Shown: positions 1 to 10,984, counted from the stretch's first letter. The stretch: DNA of 64,000 bases from Ursus arctos (GCF_023065955.2 NW_026622808.1:70513975-70577974); one strand, 5' to 3'. Numbers and translations are program-made. Notes: generated from the letters alone by a model not told the origin.

Positions 1-87
1 TCTTGATCCTCGGGGTTGTGAGTTTGAGCCCCATGTTGGGTGTGGAGATTACTTAAAAATAATAAAAATCTTAAAAAAAAAAAAAAG
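1..87 (+). mobile_element. CAN-SINE (SINEC), 3' part
   Basis: The window opens inside a carnivore tRNA-derived SINE. The visible part has the 3' half wording (gagtttgagccccatgttgg, then an AAAATAATAAAA-type region and an A15 tail). The tRNA-like head lies outside the window. The sequence looks like an older subfamily than the copy at 18.75 kb. Confidence 0.8.
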
Positions 88-284
88 ATAAAATTCCAGG
101 CACTCTGGAATCAAAACCACCTTCCTTGTTATATCCTAACTCCTTCACTCTCCAACTTGTTACCTGTCAGTGACATTACATATTTTGTTTTGTTCTGTTG
201 GTCTTTTCTATTGAAGTTTAAGCTTGGTGAGGACAGGGACTGTCACTTTGATTCAAATTGAATCTAGTGAATTCAAATTGAATC

Positions 285-366
285 TGGAGTCAGTTTACCC
301 ATCAGTAAAATGGGGATGGCAATTACCTCTCTGGACAGGTGGTGGGGAGGGCCAAATGAAATGACC
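285..366 (+). repeat. MIR SINE fragment
   Basis: The stretch cagtttacccatcagtaaaa followed by tggggatggcaattacc and a ccaaatgaaatgac ending matches the MIR core and 3' region (usual wording cagtttcctcatctgtaaaatgg). It is a short, diverged copy. Nothing else is recognised between 88 and 284. Confidence 0.65.
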
Positions 367-367
367 A

Positions 368-1396
368 GTGGGAAATGCTACACATAATGGGTCATTGGCA
401 GAGGGACTCTCCACCTCATACCCTCCCCTCCCCCATTCTCCTGGCCCCAAAGCTTCCTGGAAAAGCTCTGATTTCTTCTTTCCACTTTCTGCTTCTCTGT
501 TTGCCTCAGATATGCATTCTCAGGAGTTGGACTGCTCTGGTGTGGAAGGTGAAGGCACCATGAAAGCAGATGGCCCTATGAAGCCAGGCCATCCCTTGAA
601 ACCCTTTGCTTATGTGAAACCCATGAGATATGAGACCCCAGCGTTCACAGCTCATCACGGAGAGAGAGGCCAAGGCCACCATGGGGGAAGAAGTCAGCAG
701 GCAGTAAGACGCCACCTTAGGGGAATAGACCTTCGCAGAGACCCTGGCCTCCAGGTGAGGCCAAGACGCATACTGAGACCACGTCTGCGTGTGGATGGAG
801 ACCATGGTGAAGAGCCAAGCCACCACATGGAGCCAGAAGCCAGGCGGACCTCATCCTTCCCTCTTACTGAAGCAACCACAGTGCACGGAGATGGGCTGCA
901 AGGCCCTGGCCTCTGCACAATCCAGCCTGGGTCAGGAGTGCAGGCGCTGCCCCATGCCTCTGGGTATTGGGTTCTCACAAATTCCCCAACTTCATCCGTC
1001 TATCCCTGCTTAGGGTTCAGACCCTTGGAGGGCTCAACTTTGTTCTTCACACAGACCCCCTCCGGTACCTTTGTGTATGGGGTCCCAGAATTTTTCACCC
1101 ACATTGCACGCTGACCCCCATCATTTGCCCCTTGTCCCTGTTCTGACCTGGGTGTTTCTCCCAGCCCAAACCCAAGTCCCCATTTCTGTCCCTCCTGACT
1201 CCTCCCATTCCTAGCCTTTACCTTCATGTTGTCCAGACTGAGCCTGCAAGTCTCCCAGGATCCTGGCAGGGTCACATGTACACTGCTCATGTCCCTCTGT
1301 TGTCTCCTCCTTTTGTTTTATCACAGATGTACATGAATGTTGTCCCTCAGTACTTACTGCAATAAATCTGCAATCTCCTTTGCCCTCCTCTGTCTC
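368..1396 (+). other. Unassigned block with a 248-codon open frame; no gene called
   Basis: An ATG-started frame runs 368-1114 without a stop (248 codons). An AATAAA lies at 1361-1366, about 250 bases after the stop. I recognise no domain or family. The composition is P/G/H/R-rich without a clear pattern, and shorter open frames overlap it on both strands, as expected for GC-rich non-coding DNA. No convincing splice sites or start context are seen. The block could be an unrecognised LTR-like or other old repeat, since it abuts an MLT1 LTR at 1397. A gene is possible but not supported. Confidence 0.25.
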
Positions 1397-1702
1397 AGGT
1401 TATTCAGGGTGCTATAATACACAGCACGGTCTGGGTGGTTTATAAACCTCAGACATTTGTATCTCACAGTTGTGGAGGCTGGCAATCCCAGACCACCAGC
1501 AGGGTCTTTGTGAGAACCCACGTTCTAGTGTATGGATAGCTGGATTGTGTCCTCACATGGCTGGAGGGGCGAGGAAGCTATCTGGGATCCTTTTGTAATG
1601 GCGCAAATCCCTTCACGAGGGCTCCACCTCCTAATACCATCCCACTGGGGGTTAGGATTTCAACATAGGAATTTGGGGAAGACACATTCAGTCTATTTTA
1701 TG
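1397..1702 (-). mobile_element. MLT1-type ERVL-MaLR LTR
   Basis: Read in reverse this is the familiar MLT1 LTR. On the plus strand the diagnostic pieces appear in order: gctataatac..., ctgggtggtttataaac, atctcacagttgtggaggct, tgtcctcacatggctgg, agggctccacctcctaatac, and gggggttaggatttcaacat before acacattcagtct. It is nearly full length, with small deletions. No internal MaLR sequence is next to it, so it is probably a solo LTR. Confidence 0.85.
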
Positions 1703-1739
1703 TCCCCACAACTACAATTTTTCCAATCCTGAGATGTAT

Positions 1740-2686
1740 AACCATGAAATGTTTTAGAAAAGAAAACACAGCGAAGGAGCAAAAAAAGGAAGAAGTCACA
1801 TCCAAGGAAATCAGAACCAATAGAACATTCAGAAAAAGACTTTTTAAAGAGTATAATTAATATCCTCAGAGAGATATGGGATGATAGCATATCTCTGACA
1901 CAATAGCATGTCTTCACATAAAAAGGCAATTAGAAATGCTTGAGATGAAGCATAAGGTGGTTGGTATACAAAATTATGTGATTTGAAGCACAGAATGGAT
2001 AGGACTGAGGAACAAATCAGTATAGTTGTTTGGGCAGACGGAGCTTCCAGAATGTGGCAAAAGAAAGGTGTAAGGTTTGGAAGCTATTTCACACTGACGG
2101 GAGCTCCCAAAGTTGGGATGTCTAACACAGGAGTTCTACCAAGAGGCTCAGAACACTTGGACAATAGTAATATATCACATTTGGCTAATTTCCCCACGTT
2201 GAAGAAGACATGAATCCTGAGGAAGATGCAACAATCACATACACCTGGATGAAGTATGGTGCAGAGAAAGTTCCAAAAACCACCTGCAAGATGAGACCTA
2301 CAAGGTAAGCAGAGTTAGTCTGACATCAGACTTCCCTAGGCAGCTCCATTGAATCTAAGAAAGCAATGGGGTAACATCCTCAAAGCTTGGAGAGGAAATA
2401 ACTCTGAGTCTAGGGTTCTGTAACCAGTCAGAGATGCTCTTGGGCTCAGGACCAGGTGGTGAATAGACAGGAGGTTCTGGAACTCCTGCAGCCAATTCAC
2501 CAGCTCCAGAGGGTGGGGGGATGGGAGGAGGGTAGAGCAATGAGAAAATGAGCCCGAACACTAATCAAACTGGACCTAAAGCATGAGCTTCCTCTGGACT
2601 TTATTGTCCACAAGCTAATAAAGCCAGTTTGAGTTGAGCTTTCTGTTACCTGCAGTGAAAGCACAGATGTTTCTCAGCCAGGATTT

Positions 2687-2737
<51 letters not shown>

Positions 2738-3180
2738 AGAGAAAAGAACCCAGAAGGAAGATGTGAGATGCAAGAAGGACCAGTGAGCAAGGAAAATGGT
2801 AAACTGTGCTATCCAGTTTAAACAGGTATGATTCTGGAAGAAAGATGAATAACCTGGAATTAAAATTCCAGAAGCATTAGCATAGGAATGTGGGGGGTGG
2901 GAAGTTCAGGAGGAGCTAAAAATCACTAAAATTCTTGTCTAGTTTCTAGAGATTTTATAGATACTGAATATGAAGGAGCAATGAAACTCAAAACAATTTA
3001 AAGTATGTGAACCCATTGATAAGCACTAAATGAACTGAACTAGGATACAAAGTTTCAAACAGATTGAGGAAAAGGTGGATCAAAGAAAATGGTGAATCAA
3101 ACAAAAGGCATAGGGGTTGATAGAAACAAGGAGAAAGCGTGACACATTTCAAATGCTAAATAAGGAATAAGTAACTTGAT
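1740..3180 (+). mobile_element. HAL1/L1-like element, sense, ORF1 and 3' region
   Basis: The stretch around 2170-2225 (ttggctaatttccccacgtt, gaagacatgaatcctgagga) and 2395-2435 (gagtctagggttctgtaacc) follows the L1/HAL1 ORF1 wording (cttcccaaatttgatgaaagacatgaat..., aattctatatccagc) in the right order and orientation. The A-rich text after 2740 resembles a HAL1 3' region. The reading frame is destroyed. HAL1 is preferred because no ORF2-like text follows in this orientation. A simple repeat splits it at 2687. Confidence 0.5.
2687..2738 (+). repeat. (AGAA)n microsatellite
   Basis: About 13 nearly perfect tetranucleotide units of AGAA/AAAG, ending in agaaaag. It is a pure purine tract on the plus strand and probably length-polymorphic. 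Confidence 0.95.
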
Positions 3181-3189
3181 GGCAGCCTC

Positions 3190-3365
3190 CTGTGTGTTCC
3201 TGGCTTCAGTGGGAATATTTTAAATGTTTTACCATTAAGCAGGGCATTTCCTGTAGGTTTCTCATAGATATGCTTGATCAAGTTGCGATCATTCCCATCC
3301 TCTCAGAGTTTGATAAAAGGTTTATTATGAATTGGATTTGGTATTTTATTAAGTAGGCTTTGACT
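3190..3365 (-). mobile_element. L1 ORF2 fragment, antisense
   Basis: Plus-strand text gtaggtttctcatagatatg, gatcaagttgcgatcattcc and gagtttgataaaaggtttat matches antisense L1 ORF2 (usual wording: gggtttttcatagatgccctttatcaagttgaggaagttccc). It is short and diverged. Confidence 0.6.
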
Positions 3366-4129
3366 GGTTGATTTTAAGACTCGTTTGTAAGAGAAAATGT
3401 CCAAAGAAAATGAAGAGAATTTTTCCCATGAGCGATTTTTTCTTGTGTACTCAACCATCCTCTTAAATAAACCCTTTTCTTTGCCTTTTATTGTAGTATT
3501 ATTCTTTTAATAAAATTTCAGTTTTCATCTTCCCAAAATAAGAAGAGTTTACCATCCCTGGAAAAACAAACACACACAAAGACAAAGAAAAGATATCTTC
3601 TTTTCTTCTCCTTTCCTATTGTTCTTTTCCCACAATCATACAAGCCTATACAAACGTAAGTGTACATTAAAAGGCTTCATTGTAATTTGACCTTACAAAA
3701 ATGGGACGTACTCTCCGCCCAGGGTCGCACGGAAGTGACTAAAGGGTCCAGGCAGGTGACACAGGTGTGGCAGGTATGGTGGGGGCTGGGGGCCGGCATC
3801 TCACTGGAGCCCATTTTCCACCTGAAGTGGGTAGAGGTGCCTCTAGAATCACTGCACAGACCACCACGAGCACATCTGTGGTGGCAACTGCTTTGTGCCT
3901 TCCGTTGGGATGGCTCCTATGTGCCAGGTTTCACCCTGGCACGGCTTCTGGTCAACCCATGTGTCACTGTCCCTCCAGTCGCCGGGTATCTCTCCAAAAA
4001 ATGCACACACTTGAGGTTACACAGCGACCCTCCACTGATGGATCCCATTCCAGGGTGTTTCCACCACCAAGAGGCTTGGCTGAACATTTGCACATGGAAT
4101 CTTAAGGACCTGTTCTTCTGATTTTATAA
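3366..4129. other. Unassigned interval
   Basis: The first 290 bases are AT-rich with several AATAAA-like words. From 3660 the sequence is GC-richer, with an open frame of 153 codons (3660-4121) and a second frame over the same DNA. No family similarity is recognised, and the overlap of frames argues against coding. The last ~100 bases may already belong to the antisense L1 that follows. Confidence 0.4.
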
Positions 4130-4520
4130 AATAAATTCTCAAACTGAGATTCCTATGTCAAATGGCCATATTTTATTTTAATAGATATTAAGAAATTACA
4201 TTCAAATTAGGTTGTATCAATGTCACTTCCCACCAGCAGTATATGAGGGCACCAATTTCCCCACAGTCTTCCCAGCAATAAATGTCAGCACTCTATAATT
4301 TTTGCCAATCTTTTGAATAAAAATATGTCATTATTGTTCTAATTTGAATTGTCTTGACTACTAATAGGGTTTAGTACCTTTTTATGCATTTATTGGCCAT
4401 TTTTATTTCTTTCCCTGTTCATAGCCAATATATGGCCTTTGCACAATTTTCTACTGGGTTTTAAATCTTTTTCTTACCAATTCGTAGTTCTTATATGTTA
4501 GAAATAGTGATATTTTTCAT
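4130..4520 (-). mobile_element. L1M-type 3' ORF2 fragment, antisense
   Basis: Plus-strand phrases include tcacttcccaccagcagtat, gagggcaccaatttcccc, tttattggccattttta and gcacaattttctactgggtt. Their order (cccaccagcaatgtatgag..., cacatcctcgccaac..., ttattggccatttgtatat..., ttttgcccatttttaattggg) is that of antisense L1 ORF2 near its 3' end. Substitutions throughout indicate an old copy. Confidence 0.75.
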
Positions 4521-5787
4521 GTGTCCTGCAGATATTTTCCCCATTCCAACATTCCTCTTCTGACTTCTGAGGCTGTCTTGTGTCTGCCTGTGTCCAGCCT
4601 CAGCCCACAGCCCACTCTTCCCTGTGTCCCAGCCCCCAGGCTGCTCCTCAGTTCCTGCAGGGGGCTCTGCTCGCCACCTCCCCGCCCCTCAGCCCCCAGA
4701 GTTTCATCAGTTGCCATAGGTTGGCCCCTGTGCACAGTGTGGAAATTGTTTTCTTTGTCATTTCAAGACCACCCCCAGTCACTATGCTTTTATTAATGGG
4801 ATATTTATCCTAAAACTTGAAGACCACTGGTCTCTATATATTATATAAACACATATTTAATATATATTATATTAAAATCTACTTGCTGCTATCACCAGGG
4901 GATATGCGTCTTTGCACCTTCATGTGAAACAACAAATCAAAAAGCCTGTCCTGCACTTGAAAGTCATCTGATAACAAGGACTTGTTTCAGGACCTGGAAG
5001 TTCACTTGTCAAAATGGTATCAGTGATGCAAGGGACACTGGGAGACCCTGGCTGTCTGGACCCCCAGCTCTGGGATCTCTCTCCTGCCTATTCATGTCAC
5101 TGAGTCACCTGATCTTCATCCAGATGGTTCAAGTCTGCACAGCAGAAACGTCAGCACCCCTCTGCCCTCAGGCAGGTGGGGAACCCCACTCACGCTCAAC
5201 TTCCATCCCCTTGCCAAGATGTCCCCAAGCATATTTCATTCCACTCTCTACTCAGAGATGGCAGGAATGTTAGCTCATGACTACCTTTCCTGTTTTTCTC
5301 TGATATGTCCTTTCCCTCCCACCTCCACCCACTGCTGGCCACTGGGGGGCAAGTCCCACCCAAACGCAACCCTCTTGCTGCCTTCCCCACCTCTCCCCCT
5401 CCTCCTCCAGCTCCCAGGATCTCACCTAGCCTAGCAGGGTGGTGAAAGTGGTCCAGAATGCTCAAAGGCACTTTGATGCCTCGTTTTTGTAACAAAACTT
5501 TCTCCCCAGAATGCTTTGCGGTTCTGGATTTCGATAACCAAAAATTAGTATTTTAGGACTCATTATTATTCTCAGCTATGGATCTCAAGAGTGTATTTTG
5601 AAAGTTAACAAAACAAACAAACAAAAAAAAGCACAGCAAGCAGCAGAGAATCATTTCCTTTTTTTGTATTTGGAATCATGTAGCAGCCCTGCCCCACCAA
5701 CCGACTGAGTGTAGCATGCTGTCAATGGATCCAGGAAGTTGGGTTAACAACTAGGGTAAGAACACAAATCAGATTTAGAGGGTCATA
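4521..5787. other. Unassigned interval
   Basis: 4560-4735 is pyrimidine-rich and opens frames on both strands. 4830-4880 is a short AT-only stretch with TATATA runs. 5090-5510 is C-rich and overlaps open frames on both strands with no recognisable product. A short CAAA-repeat tract lies near 5610-5630. I see no gene, RNA or confident repeat here. Confidence 0.4.
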
Positions 5788-6140
5788 ACAATGGCTGAAA
5801 CAAAACAGAAGTTTATTTATCTCTCACATGGAAGAAGCTGGAAGCTTGCCATCTAGATCTTATAGGGCAGCTTCAGAGTCTTTAATCTTGCTGCTCCTCC
5901 ATTCCAGTGTGTGGTTTCCGGGCACATAATTACCTCAAAATCCAAAATGGCTGCTGGAGAGCCAGACATCATGCCCTAGTTTCAAGAAGTGGGAACTAGG
6001 AAGAAATAAAAAAGCAAGCCCTGAGTCTACTCCCTTAAATGAACCTTTCTAGAAGTCCAGCCCAAACTCTTTCCCTTATATCTCATTAGCCTGAACTTTC
6101 TTAGATTGTCACACCTGGTTGCAAGGGAGGAGGGGAGATG
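5788..6140. repeat. Old interspersed repeat, class not assigned
   Basis: The text aacagaagtttatttatctc, ccaaaatggctgctggagag, then gaagtccagcccaaactct and atctcattagcctgaac follows a common mammalian repeat (caagatggctgctggagctccagccat..., ctcattggccagaact...). I recognise the wording but cannot name the family from memory with confidence. Confidence 0.5.
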
Positions 6141-6395
6141 AAACCTTTCAGCTGAGTCCATTGTTACTTCAAATAATATCAGGGTCTGTCCTAAGGAAGA
6201 AAGGGAGAGCAGATATGAGGTGACAAATAGCAGTCCCCAACATGACAGTAAAATAAATTGTAGGGAAAGTAAACATCTGTTAATACTTTGAAAAAAGTAT
6301 CCCACCACAAACCATTTTGTCAGGTAAATACCACTATTGATATTTTGAATAGAAGTGGGTTTGTTGAACAATTTATTTAAGAAAAACACACTTTT

Positions 6396-6593
6396 GGGGC
6401 GACTGGGTGACTCAGTTGGTTAAGTGTCTGCCTTGAGCTCAGGTCATGCTCTCAATGTCCTGGGATGGAGCCCCACGTTGGGCTCCCTGCTCAGCAGGGA
6501 GTCTGATTCTCCTTCTCCCTCTGCCCCCCCCCACTCACGCTCTCTCTCTCAAATAAATAAATAAAATCTTAAAACAACAACAACAACAACAAC
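6396..6593 (+). mobile_element. CAN-SINE (SINEC), full length
   Basis: Starts ggggcgactgggtgactcag (tRNA-Lys-like head with A-box-type text), continues gtctgccttgagctcaggtc, has a C/T-rich middle, and ends with AAATAAATAAATAAAATCTT and an A/CAA-rich tail. The (CAA)n at 6577-6592 has grown from the poly-A tail. Head divergence suggests an older copy than the one at 18.75 kb. No clear target duplication is seen. Confidence 0.92.
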
Positions 6594-6724
6594 TCCCCCC
6601 CCCCACATTTATGATGTTGAGTCTTTTTATGCATAGTGAGGTATCCAGAAATGCATGCCTGCATTTACTCACTTGTGGAGAAATGTGGACTCATTTTTCA
6701 CTCACTATTATGTCTTTGATATTA

Positions 6725-7228
6725 CAGACTTCCCCCGGTATCCGAAGTAGGGTATACTTACAAGAGAACTTTTGTAAGCCAAAATGGGTAAAGCGGAGAA
6801 GCAATTACCATTCATTTATATGGAAAAGCTTTTGAGCATTCCCATACCCCAAATATAACCTCTCTTAGGGTTTTCTGATACCTTGGGACAAATCTTACTA
6901 ACAGATGTATAAAATAAATCAAGGTAATGCACGGATGCTCGCAGACACAGCTCAAAGCGATGGCGGCTTGAGGCTGAGATGCTGAGTGCAGTTTCCAGGA
7001 AAGGGGCTCAGAGGTGCCACTCTCACTGCTCAGGATTCGTGCTGCCTCTCTAATGACTTGCCGCAAAACAGGCGCTGAATGCTAGTTTTGCTTTTCACCT
7101 TTTTTTTTTTTTTGTAAAAGCATACATGCTCTTCAGATGTCTTTCAGCTAGAGAAAACAGGTCCTAATGTGGGTCTTCTGTAAACGCAATGTAGTGTAAC
7201 ACAAACTTTCTAAAAGCAGGGGTACCTG
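6725..7228. mobile_element. Tigger-family (TcMar) non-autonomous DNA transposon
   Basis: The ends are imperfect inverted repeats: 5' CAGACTTCCCCC and 3' GGGGTACCTG, each next to a TA dinucleotide (6723-6724 and 7229-7230) as expected for Tc1/mariner insertion. Internal text (gtaagccaaaatgggtaaag, gaagcaattaccattcattt, gtgggtcttctgtaaac) follows the MER44/Tigger-like consensus wording. There is no transposase frame. The subfamily name is uncertain. Confidence 0.65.
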
Positions 7229-7294
7229 TAATTCATAATGAAAATTAGTCTGTGAATTAAAACAGGTGTGAGTATCCACAGTCTTATTTACTAA

Positions 7295-7700
7295 AAACAA
7301 CATTTTTCTTTTTTAAAAAAAATACGGTGTGGTAATAAACAGCCTCTCACATACCTTGACATACTCAAAAGAGAATTTCTGTAGTGTGGACGCCCCAGAA
7401 GTGAAGTTTCTGGTAGTGATAAAAGTGCATCCACAGCTTTTCTAAGGACGTCCAGACGATCCTTCTGGACGGGTGTGCCCACTGACCGCCCCACCAGCAG
7501 CAAGTGACACGTTCCCCGTGGCCTTCAACAGCACTTGGTGTTATCAGTCTTTTTCCGTTAGGTTATTTATTTTGCATTTCCCTGGTGACTTGTGATGTTG
7601 GGCATCTCTTCAAATGATTATTTCCTTTCCTATTCCTTCTTGAATTATCACTCTGGTTCCTTACCCAAAATACCACCATCTGTAAATGGCGATAATAATT
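7295..7700 (-). mobile_element. L1-type 3' fragment, antisense
   Basis: The plus strand reads caccagcagcaagtgacacg, gtgttatcagtctttttccg and gcatttccctggtgacttgt, followed by atgttgggcatctcttcaa. This is the antisense L1 ORF2 3' motif order (cccaccagcaa..., tattgtcagtcttttt..., gcatttccctgatgactaatgatgttgagcatct). It is diverged. Confidence 0.7.
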
Positions 7701-7733
7701 TTACTTCCCTCAGAAGGTACTATTAATTAGACT

Positions 7734-7764
7734 ATTAATATGTGTACTATATACACATATTAAT
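7734..7764. repeat. Perfect 13-bp inverted repeat, AT-rich
   Basis: The left arm attaatatgtgta (7734-7746) and right arm tacacatattaat (7752-7764) are exact reverse complements around a 5-base loop. Nearby AT/TG runs suggest it comes from a decayed (TATG)n tract. Confidence 0.85.
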
Positions 7765-8464
7765 TATATGTGTATATACATTGTTTCAAGGTTTCATTTG
7801 CATTATTTATATGTTCTATATCCTTAACTCATTTCTTAATTTATTTTTCTTATCTATCACTTACTGAGAGGTGTACACTATATTTTCCCACTATGATTAG
7901 GGGTTTGTTTATTTTTCTTTTATACTTTTGGTCAATTTTCTTCTAGCAATTTAGAAGCTAGTTATTGAGGCATAAAAGTTCGGGTTTTTTATCTTTCTGG
8001 CTAATTCCTGGTGATTCTTTTTCTTTTATTATTATGTGCTTGCTACCTTTATCCTTAATAGTATTTTTTCCCTTAGTCTGTTTTGACTTGTATTTGTGCA
8101 GCAACATTCAAGATATACTATTTGCTTAGTTTATCTCTTTTTCCATCCTTTTGCTCTCAAAGTTTGGGTCAATTTGTTGTGGATGTGGTTTTTGTAATTA
8201 GCAGGTTAAAAAAAACCAATTTATCTAATCTGAGAATTTGTCTTTTAATTTGATGGTTTAGTCTTAAGCTGATTTCTGTCATCTTCTTTTGGGGCATTTA
8301 CTTAAATGTGATGAGTGTCCATGTCTCAATGTTGCAAGAAAGTATAACGTTAGTGATTTTAAAGAAAAATATGTTATTTTATAGCTGAGGTCTGATAGTT
8401 TTTAAACTGACACCTATGTGTATGGCCAACCACAAACCTTGGGGATGTTTATTACCATTTATAC

Positions 8465-8582
8465 ATGCATATACAAACAGCCCACACATATGTGTGCACA
8501 CAGGGATGTATTAATTTGTGTGAGATTTGTAAGATTATATACATACACACACACATGCATATCTATGTGCATACACCTACCC
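8465..8582 (+). repeat. Degenerate (CA)n/(TACA)n tract
   Basis: Interrupted CA and TACA units (for example tacatacacacacacatgca near 8540-8560) form a low-complexity patch inside the LINE-derived interval. Confidence 0.7.
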
Positions 8583-8710
8583 TCACCACTGAGCTCACTT
8601 TTCTAACACTTCACTTTCCCTGGCTTCTGTCCCCACTACCTTTCCTGCCTTCCATTGGTATGATTGAGGTTTCTCCACTCTATCTTTTCTCATTTAGAAG
8701 TTACACAGTG

Positions 8711-8793
8711 TATTAGGTTGAACCACACGAAATTGCTATCATATTGGTCAAGGTTGGTCAAACATCAGCAATTTCATATGGTTCAATACAATA
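8711..8793. mobile_element. Palindromic MITE-like element (TcMar-like?)
   Basis: The left 27 bases (8711-8737, containing ttgaacca and gaaattgct) pair with the right 27 bases (8767-8793, containing agcaatttc and tggttcaa) at 22 of 27 positions, around a loop of about 29 bases. TA dinucleotides lie at both ends. The form fits a tiny mariner-type MITE; the family name is not certain. Confidence 0.55.
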
Positions 8794-9830
8794 CCATTCT
8801 TTTAATGGCTACTCAAAATTTTAACACACACTTAAATTAACAAACTCAAAACTTAGTCTCTACGCTTCCCTTGAATCTTATAAGGACCTTCAAATACATT
8901 TACTATGCTACCATTTCCATTTTACCTGATATTATTGTCTACTTTCAGTTTCCACTGTGCCATTACCAAAATAATTATAATCGACACAATTAATGTTTCC
9001 TGTCAATACTTGTTTCACTATATTTCGACATTTCACCAACGTGTATTTTCACACTATCCTCCTTTGCCCAGAGTTCAGTTTCCTTCTTCCTCAAGTACCG
9101 TATCTAGAGATTTTCACTGAAGAGCAGTTCTCTCAGCCTGTCTGCAATGTCTTCATTTTGTGATCACTCTTGGAAAACCGTTTAGCTGGGTATAAAACCT
9201 TAGTTTGACACCAATTTTCTCTCAGTGCTTTGAAGATATTTTCTTTGTTTTAGGCCATTCTTGCTGTTCAGCTTTCTATAGTTCAAATGTTGTTCTTCGG
9301 AGGTAAACTTTTATCCTTCTCTGGTTCCTTCACAATTTCCTTTTAATCTTTAGTTTCTGAAGTTTCCATTAGAGATGTCCATATAGAGACATTTTAAAAA
9401 TCTTTCTCCTCATTCACTAAGAGTCTTCCATCTGAGATTATATTTAATTAAAAACTGGAAAATTGCAAACTCTTATCACTTTCCTTTTCTTTTCCCTCCT
9501 TCTAAAACCCCTTGCAGGTGTATAGGGTCTTGTCATTCTCATCTATGTGTCTTGTAAATGCACCATACTCTATATTGTCTCCTGGTTGATTTCTTCAGCT
9601 CTGTTTTCTTTCTCACTATGTTTCTGTTTATTCAGTCCACTCTTTGATTTTGAATTAATTGATTTCTAGTAATCTATTTTGTTCTTTCCTAAATCTACTG
9701 TGAGGAGGGTTATTTGCTCTGATTTTTATAAGGCTTATTTTATTTCTTTAATCATTTTGAACATTGTTGTTTTATAATTTCCAATTTTTTTTCAGTTAAC
9801 TAACACTTTCAAGAAACAAGTCTTCCTGGC

Positions 9831-9857
9831 TTTTTTGTTTTGTTTTGTTTTGTTTTG
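9831..9857 (+). repeat. (TTTTG)n simple repeat
   Basis: Five TTTTG units in a row following a T6 run. It could be the decayed tail of an antisense retroelement. Confidence 0.85.
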
Positions 9858-10484
9858 CCAGTGTAATTTCACTTGTAATGGAATCGTTTCTTTTTGGGTG
9901 TCTATGTACTGAGTGTGTGTGAACATATTTAGCTGTGGGAATTTTATGGTACCTGGATTGTTAAAGTGATCTTTCCTGGATCTTTATTTTGGTTTATTCC
10001 AGGTATTGGGGGGTGGGGTGGGTGTCCTGATCCAGGAGAAGATTCTGTGTTTATTTCTCAGCCTCTGGTCACCAGAGCAAAGAGCCAGAGTTAAAAGCCA
10101 GATTCCATGTCCTCAGGAAGGGAAAGCCCTGGACTTTCTTTTTTTCATTTAGTATTATACCCCTCATGCAATCATGGTGGAGTCAGGCTTCCTTTTTTAG
10201 GGCACAGGTATGAATTTATTCCTTTTTTTCTCCACTGGAGTTGTAAGAGTTCTGGCTTTTTGGAGCCTTTGCAGCTTCAATTCTTTACCTTCTATGGACC
10301 AAATGCCTCATCTCTTTTCCTTGCGTGCAGCAATACTGAAGCCTCTAATCTGTGGGGTCCCTACCGGTCAGAGCTGCAGTGAACGAGCCTACATGCCCTC
10401 CACTCTGCTTTCACTTCCCTCTTAGTCCTTGCACCTGGACATCATCCTTTCTTCCCTGCCTTCTGTTTCATGCATGGGCCTGCT
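9858..10484. other. Unassigned; possibly 5' part of the antisense HAL1/L1
   Basis: This lies where the 5' UTR of the preceding minus-strand element would be. The text is moderately GC-rich and holds a short G-rich patch (ttggggggtggggtgggtg near 10005-10023). I cannot confirm the assignment by wording. Open frames of 70-100 codons overlap one another and look spurious. Confidence 0.35.
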
Positions 10485-10690
10485 TAGTGCGGAAGAAAAG
10501 CCTCTGGACCCAGACTACTCAGATTCCAATCCTGGCCCCAACACTTACAAGCTGTATAACAGGCAAGTTCCTTAACCTCTTTGGGTCTCAGCTTTCCCGG
10601 CAATTACATGGACATAAAAGAGCACCAGTCACATGGGACTATCAAATGAATTAATAAATTTTAGGTGCTTGAAATTATGCCTAGGACATG
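10485..10690 (+). repeat. MIR SINE, near full length
   Basis: In order: agcctctggacccagactac, caacacttacaagctgtata, ggcaagttccttaacctctt, gggtctcagctttcc, then acatgggactatcaaatgaa and a 3' taggtgcttgaaattatgcc. This is the sense MIR layout (head, conserved core around the 'cttaacctct' word, 3' LINE2-like tail). Confidence 0.85.
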
Positions 10691-10984
10691 ATAAAAACCA
10701 AAATAATATTATGTAAAATCTTCTATTATTTTTTAAATGGGGTAGGGTAGTTCTAATTTGTCTAGCAAACTACACGCTTCTTAGTGTCTCTTTGTGTCTA
10801 TCATTTAATCTTTGTGATTGTTGTTTATGGCATAAATGATATGTTTCAAGCTTTCAGGGCTCTGGCTTTATTCTGTGGGGCGCAGGTTACCAAATCACTT
10901 TATTGGAAGGAACAGCATGCAAAAGCATGAAGAAAAAAGTAATTGGATATTTTTGTAGAGGTGATGGAAAGGTAGAAATAACAC

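Larger units (their letters stand above)
7840..9830 (-). mobile_element. HAL1/L1-like element, antisense
   Basis: In plus-strand order there is AT-rich 3'-type text (7840-9100), then ORF1-type antisense wording: cagttctctcagcctgtctg, gctgggtataaaaccttagt, ctctcagtgctttgaagata, ttcagtccactctttgattt. This follows the antisense ORF1 pattern of HAL1/L1 (ttctctcagcttttg..., cgctgggtatagaattctagg..., ctttcagcactttaaagat). No ORF2 C-terminus is seen next to it, which favours HAL1. A small palindromic element sits at 8711-8793. No intact frame remains. Confidence 0.6.

Noticed and set aside
2278..2310. caaggtaagcag as a splice donor
   Set aside because: It lies in a decayed LINE ORF1-like region with no partner exon or acceptor that makes sense.
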